Assembly: GCA_050287965.1 (NCBI GenBank)
Contig: JBNKCX010000029.1
Location: 1-64,000, forward strand
Length of the DNA: 64,000 bases
Reading direction: 5' to 3'
Origin: CBFDBF01 sp050287965
GTDB taxonomy: Bacteria; Pseudomonadota; Gammaproteobacteria; Chromatiales; Chromatiaceae
A program made the translations under genes and the position numbers. Positions within the stretch are counted from its first letter, which is position 1; each line of letters opens with the position of its first letter. The notes beneath the pieces were generated by a model that ran no database searches, was not told where the DNA came from, and was given only the letters and a program-made list of their open reading frames with translations. Positions 15,136-24,361 of this stretch are shown one piece after another.

Positions 15136-15576
15136 ATGCCGGAAATAGATAAAAAGGATGCGTTGGAGAAGCTGCGCAAGGCCAAAGGAGCCCATATAAA
15201 GTGGCGCGCATACGCCCAGGCCATGGTGTCAGGCGTGCCTGTCAGCAATGAGAAGATCCCGGTGGAACATACTGCCTGTGTCTTCGGCCGCTGGTACCAC
15301 GGCGAGGGCCAGTTGAAACTCGGTCATCTCGCTTCCTATGAAGGGATCTATACCCCGCACGAGATGCTGCATGAGATCTACAAGCGCATTTTCGATGTGA
15401 TCCACGGTCCGGATAGCGGGGCGATCAGGAAGCTTTTTTCCACCAAAAGTGCCCGTGAGAACCAGCGGATGGAGCTGGCGCGCAATTATATGGAAGAGCT
15501 GGTGGGTGTTTCCGAGACCCTGCTGCGGGCGCTGGATATCCTGGAGGAGGAGATCAGGGAACTGCCGGACAGTTGA
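15136..15576 (+). CDS. Stand-alone CZB (chemoreceptor zinc-binding) domain protein
   Basis: A 146-residue soluble helical protein with the CZB zinc signature: AHIKWRAY (His20), TACVFGRWYHGEG (Cys48) and PHEMLHEIYKRI. CZB domains sense zinc or hypochlorous-acid-type oxidants and usually sit at the end of chemoreceptors or diguanylate cyclases. Here no output domain is attached, so it would act through a partner in trans (inference). A helical tail (about 100-146) could be a dimerisation or signalling helix. It precedes miaB but is probably a separate unit. Confidence 0.85.
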   Translation: MPEIDKKDALEKLRKAKGAHIKWRAYAQAMVSGVPVSNEKIPVEHTACVFGRWYHGEGQLKLGHLASYEGIYTPHEMLHEIYKRIFDVIHGPDSGAIRKLFSTKSARENQRMELARNYMEELVGVSETLLRALDILEEEIRELPDS

Positions 15577-15655
15577 GTTCCAGGGAGGCGGGACGCTGGA
15601 AAAAATCCCTTATAGCGTGTAAGCTACCGTCCCCTTTGGAAATTTTTTCTCCTCC

Positions 15656-17002
15656 GTGGCCGGAAAGCTCCACATAAAAACCTTCGGTTGTCAGATGAAT
15701 GAGTATGACTCCGCCAAGATCGCGGACCTGCTCAGGGAGTCCCATGGCCTGGAGTTGACCGACGAGGCGGAACAGGCGGACGTACTGCTCCTCAATACCT
15801 GCTCCATTCGGGAGAAGGCCCAGGAGAAGGTGTTCTCCCAGTTGGGTCGCTGGCGCCCCTGGAAGAAGCGTCGTCCCGGGCTGGTGATCGGTGTCGGCGG
15901 TTGTGTGGCGAGTCAGGAGGGGGAGGCGATCCGGGAGCGGGCTCCCTTTGTGGATCTGGTGTTCGGGCCCCAGACCCTGCACCGGCTGCCGCAGATGCTG
16001 ACCACGGCACGGCGGGAGCAGGTGCCGTTGGTGGATGTCTCGTTCCCCGAGATCGAGAAGTTCGACAGCCTGCCGGAACCCCGTGCGGACGGTCCAAGCG
16101 CCTTTGTCTCGGTCATGGAGGGGTGTTCCAAATACTGCACCTATTGCGTGGTCCCCTATACCCGGGGTGAGGAGATCAGCCGCCCTCTGGAGGATGTGAT
16201 AGCGGAGGTGGAGAGTCTGGCACGGCAGGGGGTGCGGGAGGTCAACCTGCTGGGGCAGAACGTCAACGCTTACCGCGGCCTGATGGAGGATGGAGAGCAG
16301 GCCGATCTGGCCCTGCTGATCCATTTCGTGTCCGCGGTGGATGGTATCGACCGTATCCGTTTTACCACCTCCCATCCGGTGGAGTTCTCCGATCGCCTGA
16401 TCGCGGCCTTTGCCGAGGTCCCGGAGCTGGTCAGTCATCTGCACCTGCCGGTTCAGAGCGGTTCGGACCGTATCCTGGCCATGATGAAGCGGGGCCATTC
16501 GGCCTACGACTACAAGGCCAAGATCCGGCGTTTGCGGGAGGCCCGTCCGGATATCAGCCTCTCTTCCGATTTCATCGTCGGTTTCCCCGGTGAGTCGGAG
16601 GCGGATTTTCAGCGCACCATGGAGCTGATCGAGGAAGTCGGCTTCGACAACTCCTTTAGTTTTATCTTCAGCGCCCGTCCCGGCACGCCGGCGGCGGATC
16701 TCCCGGACGACGTGCCCCTGAAGACGAAACAGGTGCGGCTGGAGCGGTTGCAGCACCGGATAAATGAGATGGCGCAGCAGATCAGCCGCCGCATGGTGGG
16801 AAGCACTCAGCGGGTGCTGGTGGAGCGTCCCTCCCGCAAGGATCCGGGGCAACTGGCGGGTCGTACCGAGAACAACCGGGTGGTGAATTTCGACGGGCCC
16901 ACCGATCTGATCGGGCGGTTCGTGGATCTGCGTATCACCGAGGCCCTGCCCAACTCCCTGCGCGGGGAGCTGGTGGATCCGCTCCTGGCGCAAAGCGCCT
17001 GA
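15656..17002 (+). CDS. miaB: tRNA-2-methylthio-N6-dimethylallyladenosine synthase MiaB
   Basis: A radical-SAM methylthiotransferase that converts i6A37 to ms2i6A37 in tRNAs reading UNN codons. The 448-residue protein has the N-terminal UPF0004 domain (KTFGCQMNEYDS, with further Cys ligands in NTCSIR and GVGGCVA), the radical SAM cluster CSKYCTYC (about 157-164) and a C-terminal TRAM domain (about 380-445). The start is GTG 15656. It heads the miaB-ybeZ-ybeY-corC-lnt order typical of gammaproteobacteria. Confidence 0.97.
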   Translation: MAGKLHIKTFGCQMNEYDSAKIADLLRESHGLELTDEAEQADVLLLNTCSIREKAQEKVFSQLGRWRPWKKRRPGLVIGVGGCVASQEGEAIRERAPFVDLVFGPQTLHRLPQMLTTARREQVPLVDVSFPEIEKFDSLPEPRADGPSAFVSVMEGCSKYCTYCVVPYTRGEEISRPLEDVIAEVESLARQGVREVNLLGQNVNAYRGLMEDGEQADLALLIHFVSAVDGIDRIRFTTSHPVEFSDRLIAAFAEVPELVSHLHLPVQSGSDRILAMMKRGHSAYDYKAKIRRLREARPDISLSSDFIVGFPGESEADFQRTMELIEEVGFDNSFSFIFSARPGTPAADLPDDVPLKTKQVRLERLQHRINEMAQQISRRMVGSTQRVLVERPSRKDPGQLAGRTENNRVVNFDGPTDLIGRFVDLRITEALPNSLRGELVDPLLAQSA

Positions 17003-17009
17003 TCGCGGA

Positions 17010-17122
17010 ACACAGAGAGTTGGAATGTGAAATACAGACCGAGCAATCAGCCGGATACCTTGCGGTAATTTATAGGTAATGTGCTTTTGCTGCTATTGCT
17101 CCGTGTCCTCCGTGGTTAATAT
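17010..17122. repeat. Dispersed inverted repeat, CACAGAG family (copy 1)
   Basis: The left arm GAACACAGAGAG (about 17008-17019) is mirrored by the right arm CTCCGTGTCCTCCGTGGTT (17099-17117). The arms are imperfect and the centre is unrelated to other copies. Similar elements lie at about 19453, 26908, 34176 and 37569. Confidence 0.6.
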
Positions 17123-17140
17123 TTAAGTCAAAATACTCCA

Positions 17141-18124
17141 GTGTCAGAACACCCTGAATCCGTCGATCTCGTTCTTACCCCCGAAGACAACCATCGGTTG
17201 GCCAACCTCTGCGGCCAGCTGGATGAACACCTGCGCCAGATCGAGCGCCGGCTCGGGGTGGAGATCAACAACCGCGGGAACCGCTTCCGGCTGATCGGCG
17301 AGCCGGATGCCATCCGCGCCACCCGGGAGGTACTGCAGGGGCTCTACCAGCATGCCCGGGAAGAGGTGCTGACCCCGGAACAGATCCATCTCTATCTGCA
17401 GGAGTCGGGTATCGAGGCGCTGCTGCGGGAGGAAGCCGAGGACAACGTGCCGGAGGTGGTGATCAAGACCCGCCGGGGTCTGGTGCGGGCGCGCGGCCCC
17501 AACCAGCGGGAGTATCTGCATCGTATCGTCACCCACGATATCAACTTCGGTATCGGTCCCGCCGGCACCGGCAAGACCTACCTGGCGGTGGCCTGTGCCG
17601 TGGATGCCCTGGAACGGGACCAGGTGCGGCGGGTGCTGCTGGTGCGTCCGGCGGTGGAGGCCGGGGAGCGGCTCGGTTTTCTGCCCGGGGATCTGACCCA
17701 GAAGATCGATCCCTATCTGCGTCCTCTGTACGATGCCCTGTATGAAATGCTCGGCTTCGAGCGGGTGGCGAAGCTGATCGAGCGTAACGTTATCGAGGTG
17801 GCGCCCCTGGCCTATATGCGCGGGCGCACCCTGAACGAATCCTTCATTATCCTGGACGAGGCCCAGAACACCACGCCGGAGCAGATGAAGATGTTCCTGA
17901 CCCGGATCGGCTTCGGATCCACCGCCGTGATCACCGGCGATGTTACCCAGGTGGACCTGCCCCGGGGCCAGACCTCGGGACTGCGCCAGGCCTCGGAGGT
18001 GCTGGCCAGGGTGGATGGCATCAGCTTTACCTTTTTCAATGCCAGGGATGTGGTGCGCCATCCCCTGGTGCTGCGGATCGTGAATGCGTACGATGATCAC
18101 GATCGCAAACGGGAGCAGAAATGA
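17141..18124 (+). CDS. ybeZ: PhoH-like ATPase (YbeZ)
   Basis: A cytoplasmic PhoH-family ATPase, thought to work with YbeY in RNA metabolism and ribosome maturation. The 327-residue protein has an N-terminal KH-like region, then Walker A GPAGTGKTYLA (about 144-154), Walker B FIILDEAQNTTPEQMK and a later TGDVTQVDLP. The start is GTG 17141, giving MSEHPESV; no strong ribosome site is seen. Its end overlaps ybeY by 4 bases (ATGA). Confidence 0.95.
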   Translation: MSEHPESVDLVLTPEDNHRLANLCGQLDEHLRQIERRLGVEINNRGNRFRLIGEPDAIRATREVLQGLYQHAREEVLTPEQIHLYLQESGIEALLREEAEDNVPEVVIKTRRGLVRARGPNQREYLHRIVTHDINFGIGPAGTGKTYLAVACAVDALERDQVRRVLLVRPAVEAGERLGFLPGDLTQKIDPYLRPLYDALYEMLGFERVAKLIERNVIEVAPLAYMRGRTLNESFIILDEAQNTTPEQMKMFLTRIGFGSTAVITGDVTQVDLPRGQTSGLRQASEVLARVDGISFTFFNARDVVRHPLVLRIVNAYDDHDRKREQK

Positions 18125-18570
18125 ATCTGGATCTGGATATCCAGTGCGCCACCGCCCTGGAAGAGGGTGTTCCCACCGAGGCCGAGTTTCGCGCCTGGGT
18201 GGAGCGGACCCTGGCCGGGCGCCGGCAGGAAGCGGAGCTGGCCATACGGCTGGTGGATGAGGAAGAGAGCCGGCAGTTGAATCACAGGTATCGCGCCAAG
18301 GACCGGCCCACCAACGTGCTTTCCTTTCCCGCGGACCTGCCGGCCGTGGTGAACAGTCCGCTGTTGGGGGATCTGGTGATCTGTGCCCCGGTGGTGCTGC
18401 GGGAAGCGCGGGAGCAGGGCAAGATCGCGAACGCCCACTGGGCGCACATGGTGGTGCACGGGGTATTGCATCTCTTGGGCCATGACCATCAGAATGCGGA
18501 ACAGGCGGCCGAAATGGAGGCCATGGAAAGGGAGATCCTGGGCAGCATGGACCTGCCGGATCCTTATTAA
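18121..18570 (+). CDS. ybeY: Endoribonuclease YbeY
   Basis: A zinc-dependent single-strand endoribonuclease needed for 16S rRNA 3'-end processing and ribosome quality control. The 149-residue protein carries the family metal site HGVLHLLGHDH (about 115-125) and RAKDRPTNVLSFP before it. The overlap with ybeZ implies translational coupling, and corC follows 16 bases later. Confidence 0.96.
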   Translation: MNLDLDIQCATALEEGVPTEAEFRAWVERTLAGRRQEAELAIRLVDEEESRQLNHRYRAKDRPTNVLSFPADLPAVVNSPLLGDLVICAPVVLREAREQGKIANAHWAHMVVHGVLHLLGHDHQNAEQAAEMEAMEREILGSMDLPDPY

Positions 18571-18586
18571 TGAAGTATAAAGAGGC

Positions 18587-19447
18587 ATGAATAGCGACGA
18601 CTCCAACCCTAGAAACGGTTCGTTAACGAAATCCTGGATCAAGAGACTGCTGCGGAGTATCGGCAACGAACCGGAAAACAAGGAAGAACTGATAGAGCTG
18701 CTGCGGGACGCCAAGCAGCGGGCCCTGCTCGATACCAAGGCGCTCTCCATGATGGAGGGTGTGCTGCAGGTGTCGGAGATGCGGGTACGGGACATCATGA
18801 TTCCCCGCGCCAACATGGTTGTGGTGGAACGGGATGCGCCGCTGGAACAGATCCTCCCCATTGTCATCGATTCCGCCCACTCCCGTTTTCCGGTCATCGA
18901 CGATGATCGCAGCGAAGTGGTGGGTATCCTGATGGCGAAGGATCTGTTGGCCTACAGTATCGAAGGCGGTCGCCGGTTCGACATGCGTGACCTGCTGCGG
19001 GCAGCGGTATTCGTGCCGGAGAGTAAACGCCTCAACGTCCTGCTCAATGAGTTTCGCGCCAGCCGCAATCACATGGCTATCGTGGTGGATGAGTATGGCG
19101 CCGCCGCCGGCCTGGTGACCATCGAGGATGTGCTGGAGCAGATTGTCGGCGAGATCGAGGATGAGCATGACATCGAGGAGGGTACCTCCATCCTCAAGCG
19201 CAGCGAGACTGAATTTACCGCCAAGGCTCACACCTCCATAGAGGACTTCAACGACTATTTCGGTGTCGACATGGCGGACGACGAGTTTGATACTATCGCC
19301 GGTCTGGTGACCAAGGCGCTGGGGCATATGCCGAAGCGGGGAGAAAAGGTGGATATCGACCGTTTCCGTTTCAAGGTGCTGCGCGCCGACAGCCGGCGTA
19401 TTCATCTGCTCAGTATCCGGGTGTTGCCCCAGACCGAGCAGGAGTAG
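18587..19447 (+). CDS. corC: CorC/YbeX-family CBS-domain transporter protein
   Basis: A 286-residue soluble CorC-like protein linked to Mg/Co efflux and to ribosome-related fitness in the ybeZYX cluster. Domains: an N-terminal helix, paired CBS domains (about 65-195: VRDIMIPRANMVVV, then HMAIVVDEYGAAAGLVTIED), and a CorC_HlyC domain (about 205-283) with DEFDTIAGLV and PKRGEKV. There is no membrane DUF21 part, as expected for this short class. Confidence 0.94.
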   Translation: MNSDDSNPRNGSLTKSWIKRLLRSIGNEPENKEELIELLRDAKQRALLDTKALSMMEGVLQVSEMRVRDIMIPRANMVVVERDAPLEQILPIVIDSAHSRFPVIDDDRSEVVGILMAKDLLAYSIEGGRRFDMRDLLRAAVFVPESKRLNVLLNEFRASRNHMAIVVDEYGAAAGLVTIEDVLEQIVGEIEDEHDIEEGTSILKRSETEFTAKAHTSIEDFNDYFGVDMADDEFDTIAGLVTKALGHMPKRGEKVDIDRFRFKVLRADSRRIHLLSIRVLPQTEQE

Positions 19448-19452
19448 TCACG

Positions 19453-19550
19453 ATTATTGCCACAGAGGCCACAAGATGGCCGGGTTGACGTAGCAACCGC
19501 AGGGAGAAATATTGGTTCCTCGGTGATCTCCGTGGTTGAAGATAACAATA
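19453..19550. repeat. Dispersed inverted repeat, CACAGAG family (copy 2)
   Basis: The left arm ATTATTGCCACAGAGGCCAC (19454-19473) is mirrored by a right arm with TGATCTCCGTGG and ATAACAAT (19524-19549). It fills the corC-lnt gap. Confidence 0.6.
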
Positions 19551-19578
19551 ACGCGACCTCTGATCAGAGGCTCCCAAG

Positions 19579-21090
19579 GTGTTTCGGCTCATGCTGTCAT
19601 TGAATAACTGGAAACGAAACTTGATCGCCCTCGGGTCCGGCGCCTCCACCGTCTTGGCCTTCGCACCCTTCTATCTGGCCCCCTTTGCCTTCCTGGGTCC
19701 GGGTGCGTTGCTCTATCTCTGGCTTCGGGCCGATCCCCGCCAGGCCTTCCGTGAGGGGTGGTTGTTCGGGCTGGGGCTGCTCGGGTTCGGGGTCTTCTGG
19801 ATGCATATCAGCATCGATCAGTTCGGGAATGTGGGAACCGGACTTGCCATCGTCTTTACCCTGCTGTTCGTGGCGCTCGTGGCGCTCTTTTACGGTCTGG
19901 CCGGTTGGCTGGGGCGGCGCCTGGCGGGTGAAAACCGGCAGGGACCGGCGCTGGTGATCCTGCTCTCCTGCTGGGGGTTGTTGGAGTGGGTGCGCGGGTG
20001 GTTTCTCGGAGGATTCCCCTGGCTGGCGCTGGGCTACTCCCAGACCGATACGCCCCTGAAGGGATTTGCGCCGCTGCTGGGGGTCTACGGTGTCGGTCTG
20101 GCAGTGCTGGTCACCGCCGGGCTCCTGGTCTGGGCCCTGCTGACAACGGACCGTCGCCGCATCATCGCCGTTTCCTTAGTGGTGCTGCTCTGGATTGCCG
20201 GCTGGGGCCTGGGCCGGCAGCAGTGGACGCAGCCCCTGGGCGATCCCCTCATGGTTACTCTCATCCAGGGCAATATTCCGCAGGAGACCAAGTGGAAGCT
20301 GGATCAGCTCCGCCCGACCCTGGACATCTATATCGATCATACCCTGGCCAACTGGGAGAGTGATCTCATTATCTGGCCGGAGACCGCCATGCCCGCCTAT
20401 CGTCACCAGTTGGAGGAGGACGTCATCAAGCCCCTTTCCGAGGTGGCCCGGAAGGCGAACACGCAGCTCCTGGTGGGGGTGCCGGTATGGTTGCCGGGGG
20501 AGAAACGCTATTACAACGCCATGCTGGCCACGGGGGTCAACGAGGGGGAGTACTATAAACGCCATCTGGTCCCCTTTGGTGAATTCATGCCCTTGAAGGG
20601 ACTGCTGGGGCCGTTCCTGAGCTGGCTGGATATCCCCATGTCCGATTTTTCCGCGGGTACCCAGGAGAGACCGTTGCTGACCCTGGCGGGATATCCGGCC
20701 GGTATCTCCATCTGCTACGAGGACGCCTTCGGCGAAGAGGTCATCGAGGCCCTGCCGGATGCGGCTTTTCTGGTCAACGCCAGCAATGACGCTTGGTTCG
20801 GTGATTCCCTGGCACTGCCGCAGCATCTGCAGATCTCCCGTATGCGTGCCCTTGAGACGGGGCGTTATATGCTGCGTTCAACCAATACCGGTATCTCCGC
20901 CATCATCGGGCCGGACGGCGCGGTACTGGATTATTCTCCCGTTTTCCGGATGCATGTGCTTAAGGGCAGGTTTCAGCCCATGCAGGGTATGACCCCTTAC
21001 GCCCTGGGCGGTAACCGGATCGTCGTGCTGTTGCTGTGTCTGTTGCTGGGGGGTGCTTTTATGGTGGCGAGAAAAGAGCGGGGTGATTGA
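19579..21090 (+). CDS. lnt: Apolipoprotein N-acyltransferase Lnt
   Basis: Adds the third acyl chain to the N-terminal Cys of lipoproteins in the inner membrane. The 503-residue protein has about six N-terminal membrane helices (1-210) and a carbon-nitrogen-hydrolase domain (about 220-480). Its catalytic triad is visible: Glu in WPETAMPAY, Lys in YYKRHLVPFGEF and Cys in ISICYEDAFGE. A final membrane helix follows. The start is GTG 19579 or, equally possible, ATG 19591 (MLSLNNWKRN). It is separated from corC by a repeat and converges on the sensor kinase gene. Confidence 0.95.
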   Translation: MFRLMLSLNNWKRNLIALGSGASTVLAFAPFYLAPFAFLGPGALLYLWLRADPRQAFREGWLFGLGLLGFGVFWMHISIDQFGNVGTGLAIVFTLLFVALVALFYGLAGWLGRRLAGENRQGPALVILLSCWGLLEWVRGWFLGGFPWLALGYSQTDTPLKGFAPLLGVYGVGLAVLVTAGLLVWALLTTDRRRIIAVSLVVLLWIAGWGLGRQQWTQPLGDPLMVTLIQGNIPQETKWKLDQLRPTLDIYIDHTLANWESDLIIWPETAMPAYRHQLEEDVIKPLSEVARKANTQLLVGVPVWLPGEKRYYNAMLATGVNEGEYYKRHLVPFGEFMPLKGLLGPFLSWLDIPMSDFSAGTQERPLLTLAGYPAGISICYEDAFGEEVIEALPDAAFLVNASNDAWFGDSLALPQHLQISRMRALETGRYMLRSTNTGISAIIGPDGAVLDYSPVFRMHVLKGRFQPMQGMTPYALGGNRIVVLLLCLLLGGAFMVARKERGD

Positions 21091-21122
21091 TTTCCACCGG
21101 CTTCCCCCGGCAGACCGCTGCG

Positions 21123-23288
21123 TTATTCGCTCCTGGGGAGGAGAAAGCTGAATGTGGTTCCACTCTTGGGGTTGGCCCGGGCGGTCAGGGTACCGCCGTG
21201 GTTTTCGATAATACCGCGACTGATGGAGAGCCCCAGTCCCATACCCTGTTCCTTGGTGGTAACGAAGGGTTCGAATAGTTTCTCCAGGAGGTCGTCATCG
21301 ATCCGCGGGCCGGTGTCGGTCACGCTGCAGGCGATCATACCGTCGGGTTCCTCGGAGCTGTGTATGATCAGATAGCGCGCCAGGCGGTCGGTCTCGCTCA
21401 TCGCTTCGATTGCGTTGCGGGCCAGATTGAGTATCACCTGTTCGATCTGGATGGGTGAGACGTCTACCGTCAGTTGCGCATGGCACAGTTCCTTGCGGAT
21501 GACCACCCCCTCCTTTCGCGCCTCCGGTTCCACCAGGACCACCACCTCTCTCACCAGGTCGTTCAGGTCCACCTGTTTGCGGTCCGTCTCCCCTTTGCGG
21601 ATGAACTGGCGCAGTTGCCGGATGATCTCCCCCGCCCGTTCCGCCTGGGTGGCTGTTCGCTCCATGGCATCCATGAGCTCGGTTTGATTGTTGCTGCCGG
21701 ATTTCAGCAGACGTATGCAGCCGCGGGTGTAGTTGGTGATGGCGGCCAGCGGTTGATTCACCTCGTGGGCGATGCTGGATGCCATTTCCCCCATGGTGCT
21801 GAGACGGGCCACATGGGCCAGTTCCGCCAGGTGTCTGCGGTGTTTATCCTCCGCCTCCAGGCGCAGGGTGACGTCCCGGAACACCACCACCGCGCCGACG
21901 GTCTTCCCTTTGGGATCCTTGATCGGATTGACGCTGTACTCCACCGGGATCTCGTCTCCCTCGGGGCTCCAGAACACATCATATTCGATGAAGCGCGGCG
22001 TGGAGTCCCGTGCGGTGGCGTACACCGGGCAGTCGCTCGCCGGATGAACCGAGCCGTCGGGGTGGGTGTGGTGCATCAGTTCATGCTGGTTGTGTCCGAT
22101 CATCTGCTCCGCCGTCCAGCCGGTTATCTCCTCCATGGCGCGGTTGACAAAGGTTGCATTGCCTTTCAGGTCCACCCCATAGATACCGTCCGCGACGGAA
22201 TCGAGGATGAGGTGATGTTCATGTTCCAGCCGGAACTTGGATCTTTGCAGGGCGCAATTGAGTCGCCATACCCAGAGGGTGAGAAACACCATCACAAACA
22301 GGGCGATTATGGCGGCCAGGATCAGATGACCGTACTCCCGTAACACGTCAGCAAGACTTACATGGCCAAGATATGCGTAGGGAGGGAGCCGCAGTTCCTG
22401 GAACAGTTCATGAACCGGCTGGTAGTCCAGAGGTATGGTCCAGTAGGAATATTTCCCGGCCAGGGCGGCGGGGTGATCGGCGGGCATGTTGAGCAGAGCG
22501 ACCGCCACCTGCTGGGCAAGGGCGGTATCGGTATGCGCAACCTTGCTGAAAGGCCACTCAGGGTAGAGACGGGTGCTGATGGCAAAGGGGAATTCAGCGT
22601 ACTGCTTGGCGTTAAGTATCTTGAATTCGCCCGGCCGAATAACACCGTCGTTGGTCATGCGTTCCAGGATGTCGGTGCGAACCGTAGCCGCATCAACGGC
22701 GCCCTCCCGCACCGCCATTACCACCTGATCGTGGGTGCCCCCGAAATCGAGACGTTTGAAGTCGGTGGCGGGGTTGATGCCCTCCTTCTGCAGTTCCCGC
22801 CAGGCCATCTGGTATCCGCCCAGAGAGGTCTTGTCCACGGCCATGAAACTCTTTCCCCGCAGGTCCTGCAGGTTGTTGATGTCGTGACGGTCGGCGCGGG
22901 TGAAGATGACGCCGCCGAAGATGTTATAAGGGGTGCCGCCACGGCGATTGCTCAGGGTGGCGATGCGGGAAACCCGGTAGCGGACCTCCAGGTTCACATA
23001 GATGCCGGGGTTGACCAGGATAAAATCCACGCGGCCGTTTTTCACCGCCAGGTCCACTTCGTCAAAATCCAGCGGTTCGATTCGAAACCGGAAACCGGGA
23101 AGGTTCTCCGTCAGGTAATCGGCGGTGGCGGACCACATCTGCAGCGTGGCCTGGTCGCCGCGGTGGCTGAGTACGCCGATCTTTACCGGCTCGCGATCGC
23201 TGGTATGGCCGACCGTGGGCAGCATTATCAACAGCAGCAACAGCCCCAGGGTTGAGGGGTATATTCTAGTCAGAGCGGAGTGAAGCAT
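21123..23288 (-). CDS. TtrS-like hybrid-input sensor histidine kinase for the sox cluster
   Basis: A 721-residue membrane kinase. Signal or anchor helix (about 8-28); periplasmic PhnD/TtrS-type binding domain (about 33-290, KIGVLSHRGDQATLQMW); membrane helix (about 322-342); PAS domain (about 355-485); HisKA with MGEMASSIAHEVNQPLAAI (about 508-526); HATPase with NLARNAIEAM and GMGLGLSISRG. The G1 box reads DTGPR instead of DxGxG. TtrS relatives sense tetrathionate or thiosulfate. Being last after soxW and sharing the strand with a FixJ-type regulator at 29543 makes that regulator the likely partner. The ligand is inference. Confidence 0.88.
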   Translation of the reverse strand: MLHSALTRIYPSTLGLLLLLIMLPTVGHTSDREPVKIGVLSHRGDQATLQMWSATADYLTENLPGFRFRIEPLDFDEVDLAVKNGRVDFILVNPGIYVNLEVRYRVSRIATLSNRRGGTPYNIFGGVIFTRADRHDINNLQDLRGKSFMAVDKTSLGGYQMAWRELQKEGINPATDFKRLDFGGTHDQVVMAVREGAVDAATVRTDILERMTNDGVIRPGEFKILNAKQYAEFPFAISTRLYPEWPFSKVAHTDTALAQQVAVALLNMPADHPAALAGKYSYWTIPLDYQPVHELFQELRLPPYAYLGHVSLADVLREYGHLILAAIIALFVMVFLTLWVWRLNCALQRSKFRLEHEHHLILDSVADGIYGVDLKGNATFVNRAMEEITGWTAEQMIGHNQHELMHHTHPDGSVHPASDCPVYATARDSTPRFIEYDVFWSPEGDEIPVEYSVNPIKDPKGKTVGAVVVFRDVTLRLEAEDKHRRHLAELAHVARLSTMGEMASSIAHEVNQPLAAITNYTRGCIRLLKSGSNNQTELMDAMERTATQAERAGEIIRQLRQFIRKGETDRKQVDLNDLVREVVVLVEPEARKEGVVIRKELCHAQLTVDVSPIQIEQVILNLARNAIEAMSETDRLARYLIIHSSEEPDGMIACSVTDTGPRIDDDLLEKLFEPFVTTKEQGMGLGLSISRGIIENHGGTLTARANPKSGTTFSFLLPRSE

Positions 23289-23325
23289 AGAGCAATTCTA
23301 TGTCACTTTGGCGGTTTCGGGTCGA

Positions 23326-23958
23326 TCAGAAATTTTCGATCGCTTTTCCCTGTTCGCGATAGGCTTGTACCTTTTCCGCGATGTACTTCTGGAAATGCTG
23401 CTTTTCGTAGCGCCGTTCCCGCACGAACTCAAACATGCTGATAAAGTGAAACGGGCGAAAATAGCCCGGCATAACAGACGCCAATTGTTTGTTTCCGGCA
23501 CGGTCCGGTTGCAGTTCATGCTGTTCGACAAAAAAGTGGACAGTAGGAGTGAATACCACGCCCCATTTGCGTGCCAGTTCCTTTTCCGGCAGGACCTCGC
23601 CGTCGAAATCGGTCACCTCACGATCGCCCCAAAGGTTGAGCTGTACCATGACGAAGTTGTCACGGACATAGCGGTTGACCGGTTCAATAGTAAAGTTTTT
23701 GGTATGGACATCCGCGCAGTAGGGGCAGCCTTTCTGTTCCCATATGACGGCGAAACGTTTTCCCGCGCCCTGAGCCTCGGCCAGGTCCTCCCGTAGATCG
23801 AGAAAGCTTTCCAGAAACCAGGGCTGCTTGTGCAGGCCGTCGTCACCTACCTCTACCGGGGGGAGGTGGGTGGCGGATTCCGAGGCGGAGGCCGCGTTGG
23901 TGAAATATACGAATACCAGCAGGAACAGAAAAATAGAGGGCCGTGCGTACCGTTTCAT
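23326..23958 (-). CDS. soxW: Periplasmic thioredoxin-like protein SoxW
   Basis: A 210-residue exported thiol protein with a signal peptide (about 1-24) and a thioredoxin fold. The redox pair is CPYC (Cys78-Cys81) in WEQKGCPYCADVHTK, and the cis-Pro is in VVFTPTVHFF. SoxW-type proteins keep Sox components, especially the SoxY cysteine, reduced using electrons passed through SoxV. It lies downstream of soxS and before the sensor kinase. The C-terminal helical tail (about 170-210) is typical of the SoxW family. Confidence 0.85.
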   Translation of the reverse strand: MKRYARPSIFLFLLVFVYFTNAASASESATHLPPVEVGDDGLHKQPWFLESFLDLREDLAEAQGAGKRFAVIWEQKGCPYCADVHTKNFTIEPVNRYVRDNFVMVQLNLWGDREVTDFDGEVLPEKELARKWGVVFTPTVHFFVEQHELQPDRAGNKQLASVMPGYFRPFHFISMFEFVRERRYEKQHFQKYIAEKVQAYREQGKAIENF

Positions 23959-23989
23959 GCAAGTGTCTCCCGGGTAGTGGTGGTGTTCG

Positions 23990-24358
23990 TTATCGTTCTT
24001 CCGGGTGGGGCAGTTGCTTCATGATCTCCTGCAGTTCCCACCAGAAAAACTCCTCTCCGGCGTAGCCGGTGATGCGCCCTACTTCCCGGTCCTGGTCCAG
24101 TACCACGAAGGTCGGCGTGTAGCGGATCGATTTCAGATCCTTCAGGCGGGGCGGAAGCGGATCCGCAATGTCCACACGGATTAACTGCAGGTGCCGCCCC
24201 TCCGCGGTACGGGGAAACAGGGCCCCCATTTCCTGTTCCCACGCTCTGCACCAGCCGCAACCGGGACTGCTGAACATGATCAGTTCCGCAGCCTGCACGC
24301 CGCTGCTCAGCAGCGTGCCCGATATCAGTATCAGCAGAGCGTTCCGCAGCCGCTCCAT
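23990..24358 (-). CDS. soxS: Periplasmic thioredoxin-like protein SoxS
   Basis: A 122-residue small thioredoxin with a signal peptide (about 1-23) and the active site CGWC (Cys34-Cys37) in MFSSPGCGWCRAW. The cis-Pro loop is RYTPTFVV. SoxS reductively reactivates SoxY in Paracoccus. It stands between soxV and soxW, so SoxV would feed electrons to both. The gap to soxV is 3 bases, indicating one operon. Confidence 0.82.
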   Translation of the reverse strand: MERLRNALLILISGTLLSSGVQAAELIMFSSPGCGWCRAWEQEMGALFPRTAEGRHLQLIRVDIADPLPPRLKDLKSIRYTPTFVVLDQDREVGRITGYAGEEFFWWELQEIMKQLPHPEER

Positions 24359-24361
24359 GGA

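Noticed and set aside
14717..15211. Minus-strand open frame of 164 codons over the CZB gene start
   Set aside because: It overlaps the promoter and start of a well-supported gene and has no recognisable domain or signal.
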